Below are positions 55,081-62,853 of a stretch of DNA of 64,000 nt, in pieces. Position numbers and translations under genes: made by a program. The number at the start of each line of letters is the position of its first letter. Position 1 is the stretch's first letter. The notes below the pieces were generated by a model, which had not been told where the DNA came from, searched no databases, and saw only the letters and a list, made by a program, of their open reading frames with translations. Source of the DNA: Pseudomonas wadenswilerensis (lineage in GTDB: Bacteria > Pseudomonadota > Gammaproteobacteria > Pseudomonadales > Pseudomonadaceae); NCBI RefSeq assembly GCF_900497695.1, contig NZ_UIDD01000006.1, positions 124,001 through 188,000 of the forward strand. Direction: 5' to 3'.

Positions 55081-56427
55081 TTACACCGTCGGCAAGTCGA
55101 TCACGAACCGCGTCCAGCCCCCAGCCGACTCCCCACGAATACTCCCCCCGTGCGCCTGCACGATCGAGCGGGTAATCGCCAGTCCCAATCCCGCATGTTC
55201 ACTGCTGCCTTCGCGCCGCGCCGGATCCGCCCGGTAGAAGCGGTCAAACAACTTCGGCAGCAGCGCCGGGTCAATCGGCTCGCCACGGTTGGCCACCTGC
55301 AGCCGCACCAGGCCTTCCCGTTGTTCAATCGTCACGCGAATCTCGCCACCGGCCGGGGTGAAGCGCAAGGCATTGTCCAGCAGGTTGGACAGGGCCCGGC
55401 GCAGCATATGCCGATCGCCTGCCAAGGGTGCTTGCCCCTCACGGCTCAACTTCACTTCGGCATCTTCGGCCAAGGGGGCGTAGTACTCGAGCAAGGCATC
55501 GGCCTCGTCCTCAAGCGCCAGCTGTTGGCGGCTGGGCATCAACAAACCGTGGTCGGCCTTGGCCAGGTAAAGCATGTCGTTGACCAGTTGCGCCATCCAT
55601 TGCAGTTCTTCGAGGTTGCTGTGCAGCGCCTCGCGGTATTCATCCAGGCTGCGCGGCCGGGTCAGGGTCACCTGGGTGTGGGTCAGCAGGTTGGACAGTG
55701 GCGTGCGCAGCTCATGGGCAATGTCGGCGGAGAACGCCGAGAGGCGCTGAAAGGCATCGTCCAGGCGTTCGAGCATGGCATTGACGGTCTGCGCCAGCTC
55801 CGCCAGCTCTACTGGCATCTGCCCCTCCGGCAGGCGCGTGGTCAGCGAACGCGCCGAAACCCCGGAGGCCACTTCACCCATCTGGCGCAATGGCCGTAGC
55901 CCGCTGCGCGCTGCCCAGGCACCGAGCAGTGCGGTGGCCAGGGCCGAGAGGCCGACGGTGAGCCAGATCAACTGCTGCATGCGCTGGAGAAAATGCTGGT
56001 GGTGGGTGATGTCGAGAAACAGCGTCAGCTGTGCGTCGCCGTCGTTGAGGTTGACGCACAGGCTGCGGTAGTCGACGCCACTGGCGTGCAAGGTGCTGAG
56101 CCCGACCACCTGCGGCGAGTCGGGCAGGCCGGCCTGGCTGTCGAACCAGATGCGCCCGTCACGGCCACCAATGCGCACGGCAAGGTCGGCCTGGTGGCTG
56201 AGTTCGGTCTGCAGAGCGGGCAGGCGCGGGGCGAGGCTGGCTGGGCTATCTACGCCTTCGAGCATCTGGCGCAACAGCGACAGGCGGCTGTTGAGCAATT
56301 GCTGGTCGAGTTCGATGAAGTGAGTGGCGCTGGCGCGGCTGAAGAGGATGCCGGCGGTCAGCGACACCACTGCAGTGCAGGCGGCAAACAGCAACGCCAG
56401 GCGGCTCCCGAGGGACAAGCGACGCAT
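55081..56427 (-). CDS. cinS: Copper-sensing histidine kinase (CinS/CopS-like)
   Basis: A 448-residue inner-membrane sensor kinase of the heavy-metal type. It has an N-terminal helix (about 8-30), a periplasmic sensor domain of about 120 residues, a second helix (about 153-173), HAMP, the phospho-acceptor His near residue 238 in FSADIAHELRTPLSN, and the ATPase (NLLDNALRF, GEPIDP, AGLGLAI). I see no His- or Met-rich cluster in the sensor region. The order with the neighbouring cupredoxin-queF pair matches the P. putida CinRS and P. aeruginosa CopRS loci. Its ATG overlaps the cinR stop by one base. Confidence 0.9.
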   Translation of the reverse strand: MRRLSLGSRLALLFAACTAVVSLTAGILFSRASATHFIELDQQLLNSRLSLLRQMLEGVDSPASLAPRLPALQTELSHQADLAVRIGGRDGRIWFDSQAGLPDSPQVVGLSTLHASGVDYRSLCVNLNDGDAQLTLFLDITHHQHFLQRMQQLIWLTVGLSALATALLGAWAARSGLRPLRQMGEVASGVSARSLTTRLPEGQMPVELAELAQTVNAMLERLDDAFQRLSAFSADIAHELRTPLSNLLTHTQVTLTRPRSLDEYREALHSNLEELQWMAQLVNDMLYLAKADHGLLMPSRQQLALEDEADALLEYYAPLAEDAEVKLSREGQAPLAGDRHMLRRALSNLLDNALRFTPAGGEIRVTIEQREGLVRLQVANRGEPIDPALLPKLFDRFYRADPARREGSSEHAGLGLAITRSIVQAHGGSIRGESAGGWTRFVIDLPTV

Positions 56428-57107
56428 CAGGCGCCGCGCTCTTCAAGCACATAACCCATGCCGCGCACGGTATGGATCAGCTTGTTGTCATGGGCGTCGT
56501 CGATCTTCAGGCGCAGGCGGCGGATCGCCACTTCGATGACGTTGGTGTCGCTGTCAAAGTTCATGTCCCACACTTGCGAGGCGATCAGCGACTTGGGCAG
56601 CACCTCGCCCTGGCGGCGCAACAGCAGTTCGAGCAGGGCGAACTCCTTGGCGGTCAGGTCGATGCGCTGGCCTGCGCGTTCGACCCGGCGGCGGATCAGG
56701 TCCAGGCGCAGGTCGGCCAGGCCCAGGGTGGTTTCCTGTGCCGGGCTGCTGCCACGGCGCAGCAGGCTGCGCACCCGCGCCAGCAGCTCGGAAAAGGCGA
56801 AAGGCTTGACCAGGTAATCGTCGGCGCCCAGTTCCAGGCCGTGCACGCGGTCTTCCACGGCGTCGCGGGCAGTGAGGAACAGCACCGGGATTTCCAGGCC
56901 GGCGGCGCGCACGGCCTGGAGGATCTGCCAGCCATCGCGGCCGGGCAGCATGACATCGAGGATCAGTAAATCGTAGTCGCCGGTCAGGGCCAGGTGCTGG
57001 CCGGTATTGCCGTCGCTGGCAAGCTCGGTGGCGAAGCCCGCTTCACTGAGGCCCTGGCACAGGTACTGGCCGGTCTTGGTTTGGTCTTCGACGATCAACA
57101 GTTTCAT
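56427..57107 (-). CDS. cinR: Copper response regulator (CinR/CopR-like)
   Basis: A 226-residue OmpR-type regulator: receiver with Asp51 in [14 protein letters not shown], Lys in [14 protein letters not shown], then a winged helix with [15 protein letters not shown] and [17 protein letters not shown]. The start at 57107 (MKLLIVEDQ) follows AGAGCCAGCCG; the frame open to 57170 is not family-like. It diverges from the cupredoxin gene; the inverted repeat at 57172 between them is its likely operator. Confidence 0.92.
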   Translation of the reverse strand: MKLLIVEDQTKTGQYLCQGLSEAGFATELASDGNTGQHLALTGDYDLLILDVMLPGRDGWQILQAVRAAGLEIPVLFLTARDAVEDRVHGLELGADDYLVKPFAFSELLARVRSLLRRGSSPAQETTLGLADLRLDLIRRRVERAGQRIDLTAKEFALLELLLRRQGEVLPKSLIASQVWDMNFDSDTNVIEVAIRRLRLKIDDAHDNKLIHTVRGMGYVLEERGA

Positions 57108-57171
57108 CGGCTGGCTCTTTAGCGTGAATTGCCGGAGGGTTATACCGCGCCGGGTGTGCCGGGTGGCCAAG

Positions 57172-57198
57172 CTGACAAAGTTGTAATCTTTTTGTCAG
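57172..57198. promoter_or_regulatory. CusR/CopR-like copper operator
   Basis: TGACAA-AG-TTGTAA (57173-57186) matches the metal-response box pattern TGACAA-N2-TTGTCA with one change. A further half-site TTTGTCAG (57191-57198) pairs exactly with CTGACAAA (57172-57179), so the site contains three half-sites. It lies between divergent cinR and the cupredoxin gene. Confidence 0.72.
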
Positions 57199-57263
57199 GT
57201 GACTGCCAGCGGCGGTTTTCTACAGTGAAGGCTGAATCGTCGCAACCCTGGAGTGGGCTTGAA

Positions 57264-57758
57264 ATGAAACACCTTTTTATTGTTGGCGCTCTGGCGCTGT
57301 TCAGCCTTCCGGTCCTGGCATCACCCGCGCATTCCTACGCCTTCGGGCAGCCTGCGCCAGCGAGCAAGGCGACTCGCACCGTCGAGGTGGTGATGGGCGA
57401 CATGTACTACGCGCCGCGCAGCCTTGAGGTCAAGGCCGGGGAGACCGTGCGTTTCGTACTGGTCAACAAGGGGGCGGTCGTCCATGAATTCAGCCTGGGC
57501 GATGCTGTAATGCATGCCAGGCACCAGAAAGAAATGCTCGCCATGCAAGGCCAGATGGACCATTCCGCCATGGGGCACGGCGGTATGGACCATGGCGCAA
57601 GCATGCAGCATGACGATCCGAACACGGTGATGGTCGAGCCCGGCAAAAGCGCTGAGCTGACCTGGACCTTCAGCCAGTCGACGCCGATCGAGTTCGCCTG
57701 CAACGTGCCCGGCCACTACCAGGCGGGCATGGTCGGCAAGCTGACCATCGGCCAATAA
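57264..57758 (+). CDS. cinA: Periplasmic cupredoxin (CinA-like copper protein)
   Basis: A 164-residue azurin/plastocyanin-like protein. It has a signal peptide (MKHLFIVGALALFSLPVLA), then a cupredoxin with the type-1 copper ligands His74 (VVHEFSLG), Cys146, His151 and Met156 (FACNVPGHYQAGM). A Met- and His-rich insertion (about 88-120, with MDHSAMGHGGMDHG) lies between them and may bind extra copper. The ATG at 57264 follows GGAGTGGGCTTGAA. It is next to the copper operator and two-component system. queF follows after 68 bases. Confidence 0.88.
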   Translation: MKHLFIVGALALFSLPVLASPAHSYAFGQPAPASKATRTVEVVMGDMYYAPRSLEVKAGETVRFVLVNKGAVVHEFSLGDAVMHARHQKEMLAMQGQMDHSAMGHGGMDHGASMQHDDPNTVMVEPGKSAELTWTFSQSTPIEFACNVPGHYQAGMVGKLTIGQ

Positions 57759-57826
57759 CAGCCGATTGCCCAATGCATGGTCTAAAACCGATAAACTAGG
57801 CGCATTTGCTCCTACAGGTTTTAGCC

Positions 57827-58657
57827 ATGCATCCTGCCGCCGAACATTCTCCGCTGGGTAAATCCAGCGAATACGTCGCCACTTACACACCCTCGCTGCT
57901 GTTCCCGATCCCGCGGGCGGCGAAATGGGCCGAGCTGGGCGTCAGCGCCGAGACCCTGCCATGGCTGGGTGTCGACTTCTGGAACTGCTTCGAGCTGTCC
58001 TGGCTGCTGCCGTCGGGCAAGCCGGTGGTGGCCATTGGCGAGTTCGCCATCCCGGCCGATTCGCCGAACATCATCGAGTCGAAGTCCTTCAAGCTGTACC
58101 TCAATTCGCTGAACCAGACCGTGTTCGAGTCGCCAGCGGCGTTGCAGGCGTGCCTGGTCAAGGACCTGTCCGCTGCTGCCGGCAAGCCGGTGGGCGTGCA
58201 GATCCGCAGCCTGGCCGAGGTCGAAGGGCAGGGCGTGGTCGGCTTGCCAGGTGTGTGCATCGATGAGCTGGATGTCAGCATCAGCAATTACGAGCAGCCA
58301 CAACCGGAGCTGCTGCGTTGCGACAGCAGCAACATTGTGGAAGAAACCCTGCACAGCCATTTGCTCAAGTCCAACTGCCCGGTCACTGGCCAGCCGGACT
58401 GGGGCAGTGTCACTGTGCATTACCGCGGCGCGGCGCTGGATCATGCCAGCCTGCTGACCTACCTGATCAGCTTCCGTCAGCATGCCGACTTCCATGAGCA
58501 GTGCGTCGAGCGTATCTACCTCGACCTCAAGCGCCTGCTCAACCCCGAGCACCTGACGGTCTATGCCCGTTACGTGCGCCGCGGCGGGCTGGACATCAAC
58601 CCGTACCGCAGCACCGGGCAGGTGACCCTGGCGAACCTGCGACTGGTTCGCCAGTAA
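57827..58657 (+). CDS. queF: NADPH-dependent 7-cyano-7-deazaguanine reductase QueF
   Basis: QueF reduces preQ0 to preQ1 for queuosine in tRNA. The 276-residue product is the bimodular (YqfU-type) form: N-terminal T-fold half with [19 protein letters not shown]-terminal half with the active-site Cys in [14 protein letters not shown] (about 184) and [16 protein letters not shown]. In P. putida the corresponding gene was called cinQ and is copper-induced with cinA. A possible own promoter lies in the 68-base gap. A bidirectional terminator follows. Confidence 0.94.
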   Translation: MHPAAEHSPLGKSSEYVATYTPSLLFPIPRAAKWAELGVSAETLPWLGVDFWNCFELSWLLPSGKPVVAIGEFAIPADSPNIIESKSFKLYLNSLNQTVFESPAALQACLVKDLSAAAGKPVGVQIRSLAEVEGQGVVGLPGVCIDELDVSISNYEQPQPELLRCDSSNIVEETLHSHLLKSNCPVTGQPDWGSVTVHYRGAALDHASLLTYLISFRQHADFHEQCVERIYLDLKRLLNPEHLTVYARYVRRGGLDINPYRSTGQVTLANLRLVRQ

Positions 58658-58660
58658 CGA

Positions 58661-58690
58661 AAAAGCCCCGTTCGATGACGGGGCTTTTTT
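58661..58690. terminator. Bidirectional terminator between queF and the DUF4404 gene
   Basis: AAAAGCCCCG, 8-base loop, CGGGGCTTTTTT. T-runs are present in both reading directions. Confidence 0.9.
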
Positions 58691-58702
58691 ATTCAGGTGG
58701 GC

Positions 58703-58966
58703 TTAGATGCCCATGCTTTGCAGACTCTGAACGATATTGCGCAAGGTAGCAGTCAGGCCCGGGTGCTCGACTTCAAAGCGCTCCACTGCGAGGTTGACGC
58801 CATCGACCAGGTTGTTGTCCGGGGTCGCGGCCTCAAGTTTCATCTCGGCCTCGATCTTTTGCATCAGTTCTTGCAGATGATCACGCTCTTCCAGCGAGAG
58901 CGGTGGATTTTGCTCCAGTTGCTCGCGCAGGGCGTCAAGTTGCTCTTGCAGTTCGCGGGCAGGCAT
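58703..58966 (-). CDS. DUF4404 family protein
   Basis: An 87-residue helical, acidic protein: MPARELQEQLDALREQLEQN then LSLEERDHLQELMQKIEAEM, a coiled-coil-like pattern, with LVDGVNLAVERFEVEHP and LRNIVQSLQSMGI at the end. It matches the DUF4404 pattern; function unknown. GAGGGAGAACACCC precedes the ATG at 58966. The frame continues upstream through the HAD gap but has no ribosome site there. Confidence 0.85.
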   Translation of the reverse strand: MPARELQEQLDALREQLEQNPPLSLEERDHLQELMQKIEAEMKLEAATPDNNLVDGVNLAVERFEVEHPGLTATLRNIVQSLQSMGI

Positions 58967-59090
58967 GGGTGTTCTCCCTCTATGAATAGGCACAGTCATG
59001 GACCCCGGCAGTGGGTGAAAGGTCCATGCCCTGTCTACTAGAGTAATCCACCGGCCAGCGCTTTGCATGACCCTGATCAATGGCGCTGTT

Positions 59091-59651
59091 TCAGGGTTTT
59101 TCGCCTTTGCGCCGGCGCTGGCCGATATCCGCCAGGCAATCGGCCAGGGCTTCAAGGTGGTCGACCACTGAATGCACGCCCAGGGCAAACAACTGCAAGG
59201 TGGCCTGGCCGCGCTGGCGTTCCTGCTCCTTGGGGCTCAGGGCCTGCCACTGGCTGCTGGGCCCGCAGGACGCCAGGCCGATGGTCCACAATCCGGCATT
59301 GAGGCCTGATTGCAACAGGCGCGGTTCGTCACTGACCAGCACGCAACCGTCGAGTTTGCTCGCCTTCAGCTGCATGAGCGCCCGCCAGCAGGCATCTGGA
59401 GCAGGCCAGGGTGTTTGGCAATCGGGGTAGCCACTGAGCCAGGCGGGCAAGGGGCTTGCCAGATGGTTGCCATCCGCTGCCGGCAGCTCATCGAGCCAGG
59501 CGCAAGGAACCTTTTGCTGGTACAGCCAGTCAAGGGTGGGTAGCGCGCCGGGAGTCGGGCAGGGGGTTCGAGCATCAGGACCCGGATTCACTTCGACAAG
59601 GCAGCCGCGCAAGCCGAACAGCAGGGCAGTGATGGCGGGGGAGTCTGACAT
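59091..59651 (-). CDS. HAD-like protein related to phosphonoacetaldehyde hydrolase, probably inactive
   Basis: A 186-residue protein with a HAD-like arrangement: ITALLFGLRGCLVEV at the N-terminus where active enzymes have the DxDG nucleophile, a cap region, CVLVSDEPRLLQSGLNAG where the substrate-binding motif would lie, and a C-terminal helix. The nucleophile Asp is replaced (FGLRG), so hydrolase activity is unlikely. Synteny places it where P. aeruginosa has a phosphonatase-like gene. Context gives no partner. GGGACG precedes the ATG. Confidence 0.68.
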   Translation of the reverse strand: MSDSPAITALLFGLRGCLVEVNPGPDARTPCPTPGALPTLDWLYQQKVPCAWLDELPAADGNHLASPLPAWLSGYPDCQTPWPAPDACWRALMQLKASKLDGCVLVSDEPRLLQSGLNAGLWTIGLASCGPSSQWQALSPKEQERQRGQATLQLFALGVHSVVDHLEALADCLADIGQRRRKGEKP

Positions 59652-59842
59652 GGCAACGTCCCTGAAATAACTTGCAGGCTACGCTGGGGTTGTGACCTTT
59701 TGGTGACGCTGCCGATACACAGTTGTTCACATTTTTGCGACGCTGTTTATGCCAAGCTGTTTAACGGCAGCGGAGGCTTTATACTGGCTTCATTTTTCGG
59801 CGTAGGACGCGCAGCGTCTGCCCCAGTTCGAGGAGTAACTCT

Positions 59843-60544
59843 ATGCTTAGGATCGGCCTGATCGATCGGATGACCCGGGCCTGTGTCTGTGCCGGCCTGC
59901 TTTTGGCGCCTGTAGTCGCGGCCCAGGCGGCGACTGAGGAAGATCCATGGGAAAGCATCAACCGGCCGATCTTCCGCTTCAACGACACGGTCGACACCTA
60001 TGCCCTCAAGCCGCTGGCGCAGGGTTACCAGGCGGTCACCCCGCAGTTCCTCGAAGACGGCATCCACAACATGTTCCGTAACCTGGGCGATGTCACCAAC
60101 CTGGCCAACAACGTGCTGCAGCTCAAGCCGCACGCGGCCGGCGTCGACACTGCGCGGCTGATCGTCAACACCACCTTCGGCATCGGCGGCTTCTTCGATG
60201 TCGGCACCAAGATGGGCCTGCAGCGCAACGACGAAGACTTCGGCCAGACCCTCGGCTACTGGGGCGTGGGCAGTGGTCCGTACGTGATGCTGCCGTTGCT
60301 CGGCCCGAGCACCGTGCGTGATGCCATCGCCAAGTACCCGGACACCTACACCGAACCCTACCGCTACATCGACCACGTACCGACCCGCAACACCGCCGCC
60401 GCCGTCGATGTGGTCGACACCCGCGCGAGCCTGCTGTCGGCAGAAAAGCTGATCAATGGCGACAAATACATCTTCATTCGCAACGCTTATCTGCAGAATC
60501 GCGAATTCAAGGTCAAGGATGGCGAAGTCGTCGACGACTTCTGA
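59843..60544 (+). CDS. mlaA: MlaA/VacJ family lipid-asymmetry protein
   Basis: MlaA removes phospholipids from the outer leaflet of the outer membrane as part of the Mla pathway. The 233-residue product has the family core EDPWESINRPIFRFNDTVDTYALKPLAQGY (in pieces from residue 32), LANNVLQLKP, RLIVNTTFGIGGFFDV and GPYVMLPLLGPSTVRD. It has a signal peptide ending AAQA but no lipobox Cys, so it is not a lipoprotein as E. coli MlaA is. CGAGGAGTAACTCT is a strong ribosome site. Terminator follows. Confidence 0.92.
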   Translation: MLRIGLIDRMTRACVCAGLLLAPVVAAQAATEEDPWESINRPIFRFNDTVDTYALKPLAQGYQAVTPQFLEDGIHNMFRNLGDVTNLANNVLQLKPHAAGVDTARLIVNTTFGIGGFFDVGTKMGLQRNDEDFGQTLGYWGVGSGPYVMLPLLGPSTVRDAIAKYPDTYTEPYRYIDHVPTRNTAAAVDVVDTRASLLSAEKLINGDKYIFIRNAYLQNREFKVKDGEVVDDF

Positions 60545-60559
60545 TCCGGGCGGGCAAGC

Positions 60560-60588
60560 AAAAGGCGACCTTCAGGTCGCCTTTTTTG
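60560..60588. terminator. Bidirectional terminator between mlaA and the small PilZ gene
   Basis: AAAAGGCGACC, 4-base loop, GGTCGCCTTTTTT; T-runs on both strands between convergent genes. Confidence 0.92.
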
Positions 60589-60597
60589 TGTCTGCAT

Positions 60598-60897
60598 TTA
60601 TTTCATGCTGAGGATGCGCAAGCCGAGCTTCTGTCCGCCGTCTGCATGGTCGGCGATCCACACCACTTCGGTGCTTGCTTCCAGGCCTTTCAGCGCCGTG
60701 TGCTCGGAATCGATACGCACCTCGAGGTTATCGCCGACCTTGAACTGGCGCGGCGACTGGACCTGCATGCCGCTGCTGGAGAGGTCCAGGCAGACCGCAG
60801 TGATGACTTGGCCTGCGTGGATCAGGCTGACATCTGCATCCACCCGCATGCGAATGAAATCGCGCTTCTCGCTGTAGTCCATGTGCACTGAACTCAT
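60598..60897 (-). CDS. Single-domain PilZ protein (c-di-GMP binding)
   Basis: A 99-residue minimal PilZ protein. RDFIRMRVDADV gives the RxxxR part (R12, R16) and LDLSSSGMQVQSP the DxSxxG part, so both c-di-GMP contact motifs are complete. Partner unknown; such small PilZ proteins act as adaptors in motility or exopolysaccharide control. AAGGATGCAGAC precedes the ATG at 60897. It is divergent from the rssB-like gene. Confidence 0.9.
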   Translation of the reverse strand: MSSVHMDYSEKRDFIRMRVDADVSLIHAGQVITAVCLDLSSSGMQVQSPRQFKVGDNLEVRIDSEHTALKGLEASTEVVWIADHADGGQKLGLRILSMK

Positions 60898-61159
60898 GTC
60901 TGCATCCTTTCATTGCGTTGCGGTTGGAGAGGTTTTTATAACTCCCGGTGCTTTCGGCTGTAAAGAGCATCGGCGACCATCGGTGTGCCCTTGAAACGCC
61001 CGGCGGATGGGAGTACCGTCTGCGCCTTACAAGGCACCTCTGCTATTTGCCGGACAGGTTTTCATGTCCTACAACTCATAGAAGAGTAGCTCGAAGTGAA
61101 TCCAGTACGTGGGCCGATGCTCACCTACGCCCAACTTATTCCTGGCGCCGTTTGCCCAC
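60898..61159. other. Divergent region PilZ gene/rssB
   Basis: 262 bp. Promoters of both genes must be here. I see no perfect palindrome; GAGCATCGGCGACCATCGG at 60966 contains a short repeat of CATCGG. Confidence 0.35.
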
Positions 61160-62344
61160 ATGCAGAAAACCAGTGCAACGCTGCTGATAATCGATGACGA
61201 CGACGTCGTACGTGCGAGTCTTGCCGCCTACCTGGAAGACAGCGGTTTCAGCGTCCTGCAGGCAGCCAATGGCCAGCAGGGCCTCCAGGTCTTCGAACAG
61301 GAACACCCTGATCTTGTGATCTGCGATCTGCGCATGCCGCAAATGGGCGGCCTGGAGCTGATTCGCCAGGTGACCGAGCGCGCGCCGGAATTACCGGTAA
61401 TCGTGGTTTCGGGTGCCGGGGTGATGAACGACGCCGTCGAAGCCCTGCGCCTGGGTGCGGCCGACTACCTGATCAAACCGCTGGAAGACCTCGCGGTACT
61501 CGAGCATTCGGTTCGCCGGGCCTTGGACCGCGCGCGACTGGTGCTGGAAAACCAGCGCTACCGGGAAAAGCTCGAAACCGCCAACCGCGAGCTCGAGGCC
61601 AGCCTGCACCTGCTGCAGGAGGACCAGACTGCCGGGCGTCAGGTGCAGATGAACATGCTGCCGGAAAGCCCCTGGGTGGCCGACGACCTGTCGTTCGAGC
61701 ACCAGATCATTCCGTCGTTGTACCTGTCGGGCGACTTTGCCGACTATTTCCGTGTCGATGAAAGGCGAATCGCCTTTTATCTGGCAGACGTTTCCGGGCA
61801 TGGCGCTTCTTCGGCCTTCGTCACCGTGCTGCTGAAGTTCATGACCACGCGCCTGCTGTTTGAATTCAAGCGCGGCGGCAAGTTGCGCGATTTCAAGCCT
61901 TCCGAAGTACTCGGGCACATCAACCGCGGCTTGATCAACTGCAAGCTGGGCAAGCATGTGACCATGGTCGGCGGTGTTATCGATGAAGATACGGGTATCA
62001 TGACCTACAGCATCGGCGGTCACCTGCCGTTGCCAGTGCTTTATACCCCGGGCCAGAGCCGTTATCTGGAGGGCCGTGGGTTGCCGGTCGGGTTGTTCGA
62101 GGAGGCTGTCTACCAGGACCATATCCTGGAGTTGCCGCCGCAGTTCAGCCTGACCCTGCTATCTGATGGCATTCTGGACCTTTTGCCGGGTGAAACACTC
62201 AAAGATAAAGAGGCGGCCCTGCCTGAAATCATCAAGGCCGCAGGCGGTAGTCTGGATGGGCTGCGCCAACGATTCGGATTAGCTACGCTTGGGGAGATGC
62301 CGGATGATATCGCCCTATTGGTGTTGAGCAGGAACCTTCAATGA
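61160..62344 (+). CDS. rssB: RssB-type response regulator with PP2C phosphatase domain
   Basis: A 394-residue regulator: receiver domain with Asp56 in LVICDLRMPQMGG and Lys in YLIKPLEDL, a coiled-coil linker (about 135-175), then a PP2C/RsbU-like phosphatase with SLYLSGDFADYFRVDERRIAFYLADVSGHG (in pieces, about 190-220), TMVGGVIDED and LTLLSDGILDLLPGE. In Pseudomonas this fused RssB controls a partner-switching step linked to RpoS. The ATG at 61160 (MQKTSATLL) is preferred; the frame open to 61109 is not family-like. Its stop overlaps the STAS gene by ATGA. Confidence 0.88.
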   Translation: MQKTSATLLIIDDDDVVRASLAAYLEDSGFSVLQAANGQQGLQVFEQEHPDLVICDLRMPQMGGLELIRQVTERAPELPVIVVSGAGVMNDAVEALRLGAADYLIKPLEDLAVLEHSVRRALDRARLVLENQRYREKLETANRELEASLHLLQEDQTAGRQVQMNMLPESPWVADDLSFEHQIIPSLYLSGDFADYFRVDERRIAFYLADVSGHGASSAFVTVLLKFMTTRLLFEFKRGGKLRDFKPSEVLGHINRGLINCKLGKHVTMVGGVIDEDTGIMTYSIGGHLPLPVLYTPGQSRYLEGRGLPVGLFEEAVYQDHILELPPQFSLTLLSDGILDLLPGETLKDKEAALPEIIKAAGGSLDGLRQRFGLATLGEMPDDIALLVLSRNLQ

Positions 62345-62823
62345 GTACGGGTAGAATCCAGTTCGCCGAGCAGAATGGCACCTTCGTGCTGAAGTTTGTC
62401 GGTGAAGTGCGCCTGACCTTGTGTTCGGCGCTGGATGCGACGATTGAAAAGATCTTCACGGCGCTAAATTTCTCGGCGATCGTCATCGATCTGACAGAAA
62501 CCAACAGCATCGACAGCACCACCCTGGGCTTGCTGGCCAAGCTCTCGATCCTGTCGCGGCAAAAGGTCGGGCTGTTGCCAACGGTGGTCACCACCCACGC
62601 CGACATCACCCGCTTGCTGCAGTCGATGGGCTTCGACCAGGTGTTCAACATCGTTGACCGGCCAATCCCGTGCCCGGAGTGCCTGACCGACCTGCCGTCC
62701 CAGGACCAGAACGAAGACGTGGTGCGTTCCAAGGTACTGGAAGCGCACAAGATCCTCATGGGTCTGAACGACTCCAACCGCGAAGCCTTCCACGACCTGG
62801 TCAACGCCCTCGAGCGCACCTGA
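62341..62823 (+). CDS. rssC: STAS-domain anti-sigma-factor antagonist (RssC-like)
   Basis: A 160-residue protein: an N-terminal STAS domain with the phosphorylation site in NSIDSTTLGLLAK (Ser59, Thr60), plus a 55-residue tail with IPCPECLTDLP and a helical end. It is longer than simple SpoIIAA-type antagonists (about 110 residues). It is coupled by ATGA to the upstream phosphatase, which should remove its phosphate. The matching anti-sigma kinase is not in the window. The symbol follows synteny with P. aeruginosa and is tentative. Confidence 0.85.
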   Translation: MSTGRIQFAEQNGTFVLKFVGEVRLTLCSALDATIEKIFTALNFSAIVIDLTETNSIDSTTLGLLAKLSILSRQKVGLLPTVVTTHADITRLLQSMGFDQVFNIVDRPIPCPECLTDLPSQDQNEDVVRSKVLEAHKILMGLNDSNREAFHDLVNALERT

Positions 62824-62853
62824 TCACCGACCAGGGCGCCGTTCTGGTGCCGG

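Noticed and set aside
57759..57826. PreQ1 riboswitch before queF
   Set aside because: The 68-base gap lacks the preQ1 aptamer pattern (C-rich loop and A-rich tail). Copper control through the cinA promoter is more likely.
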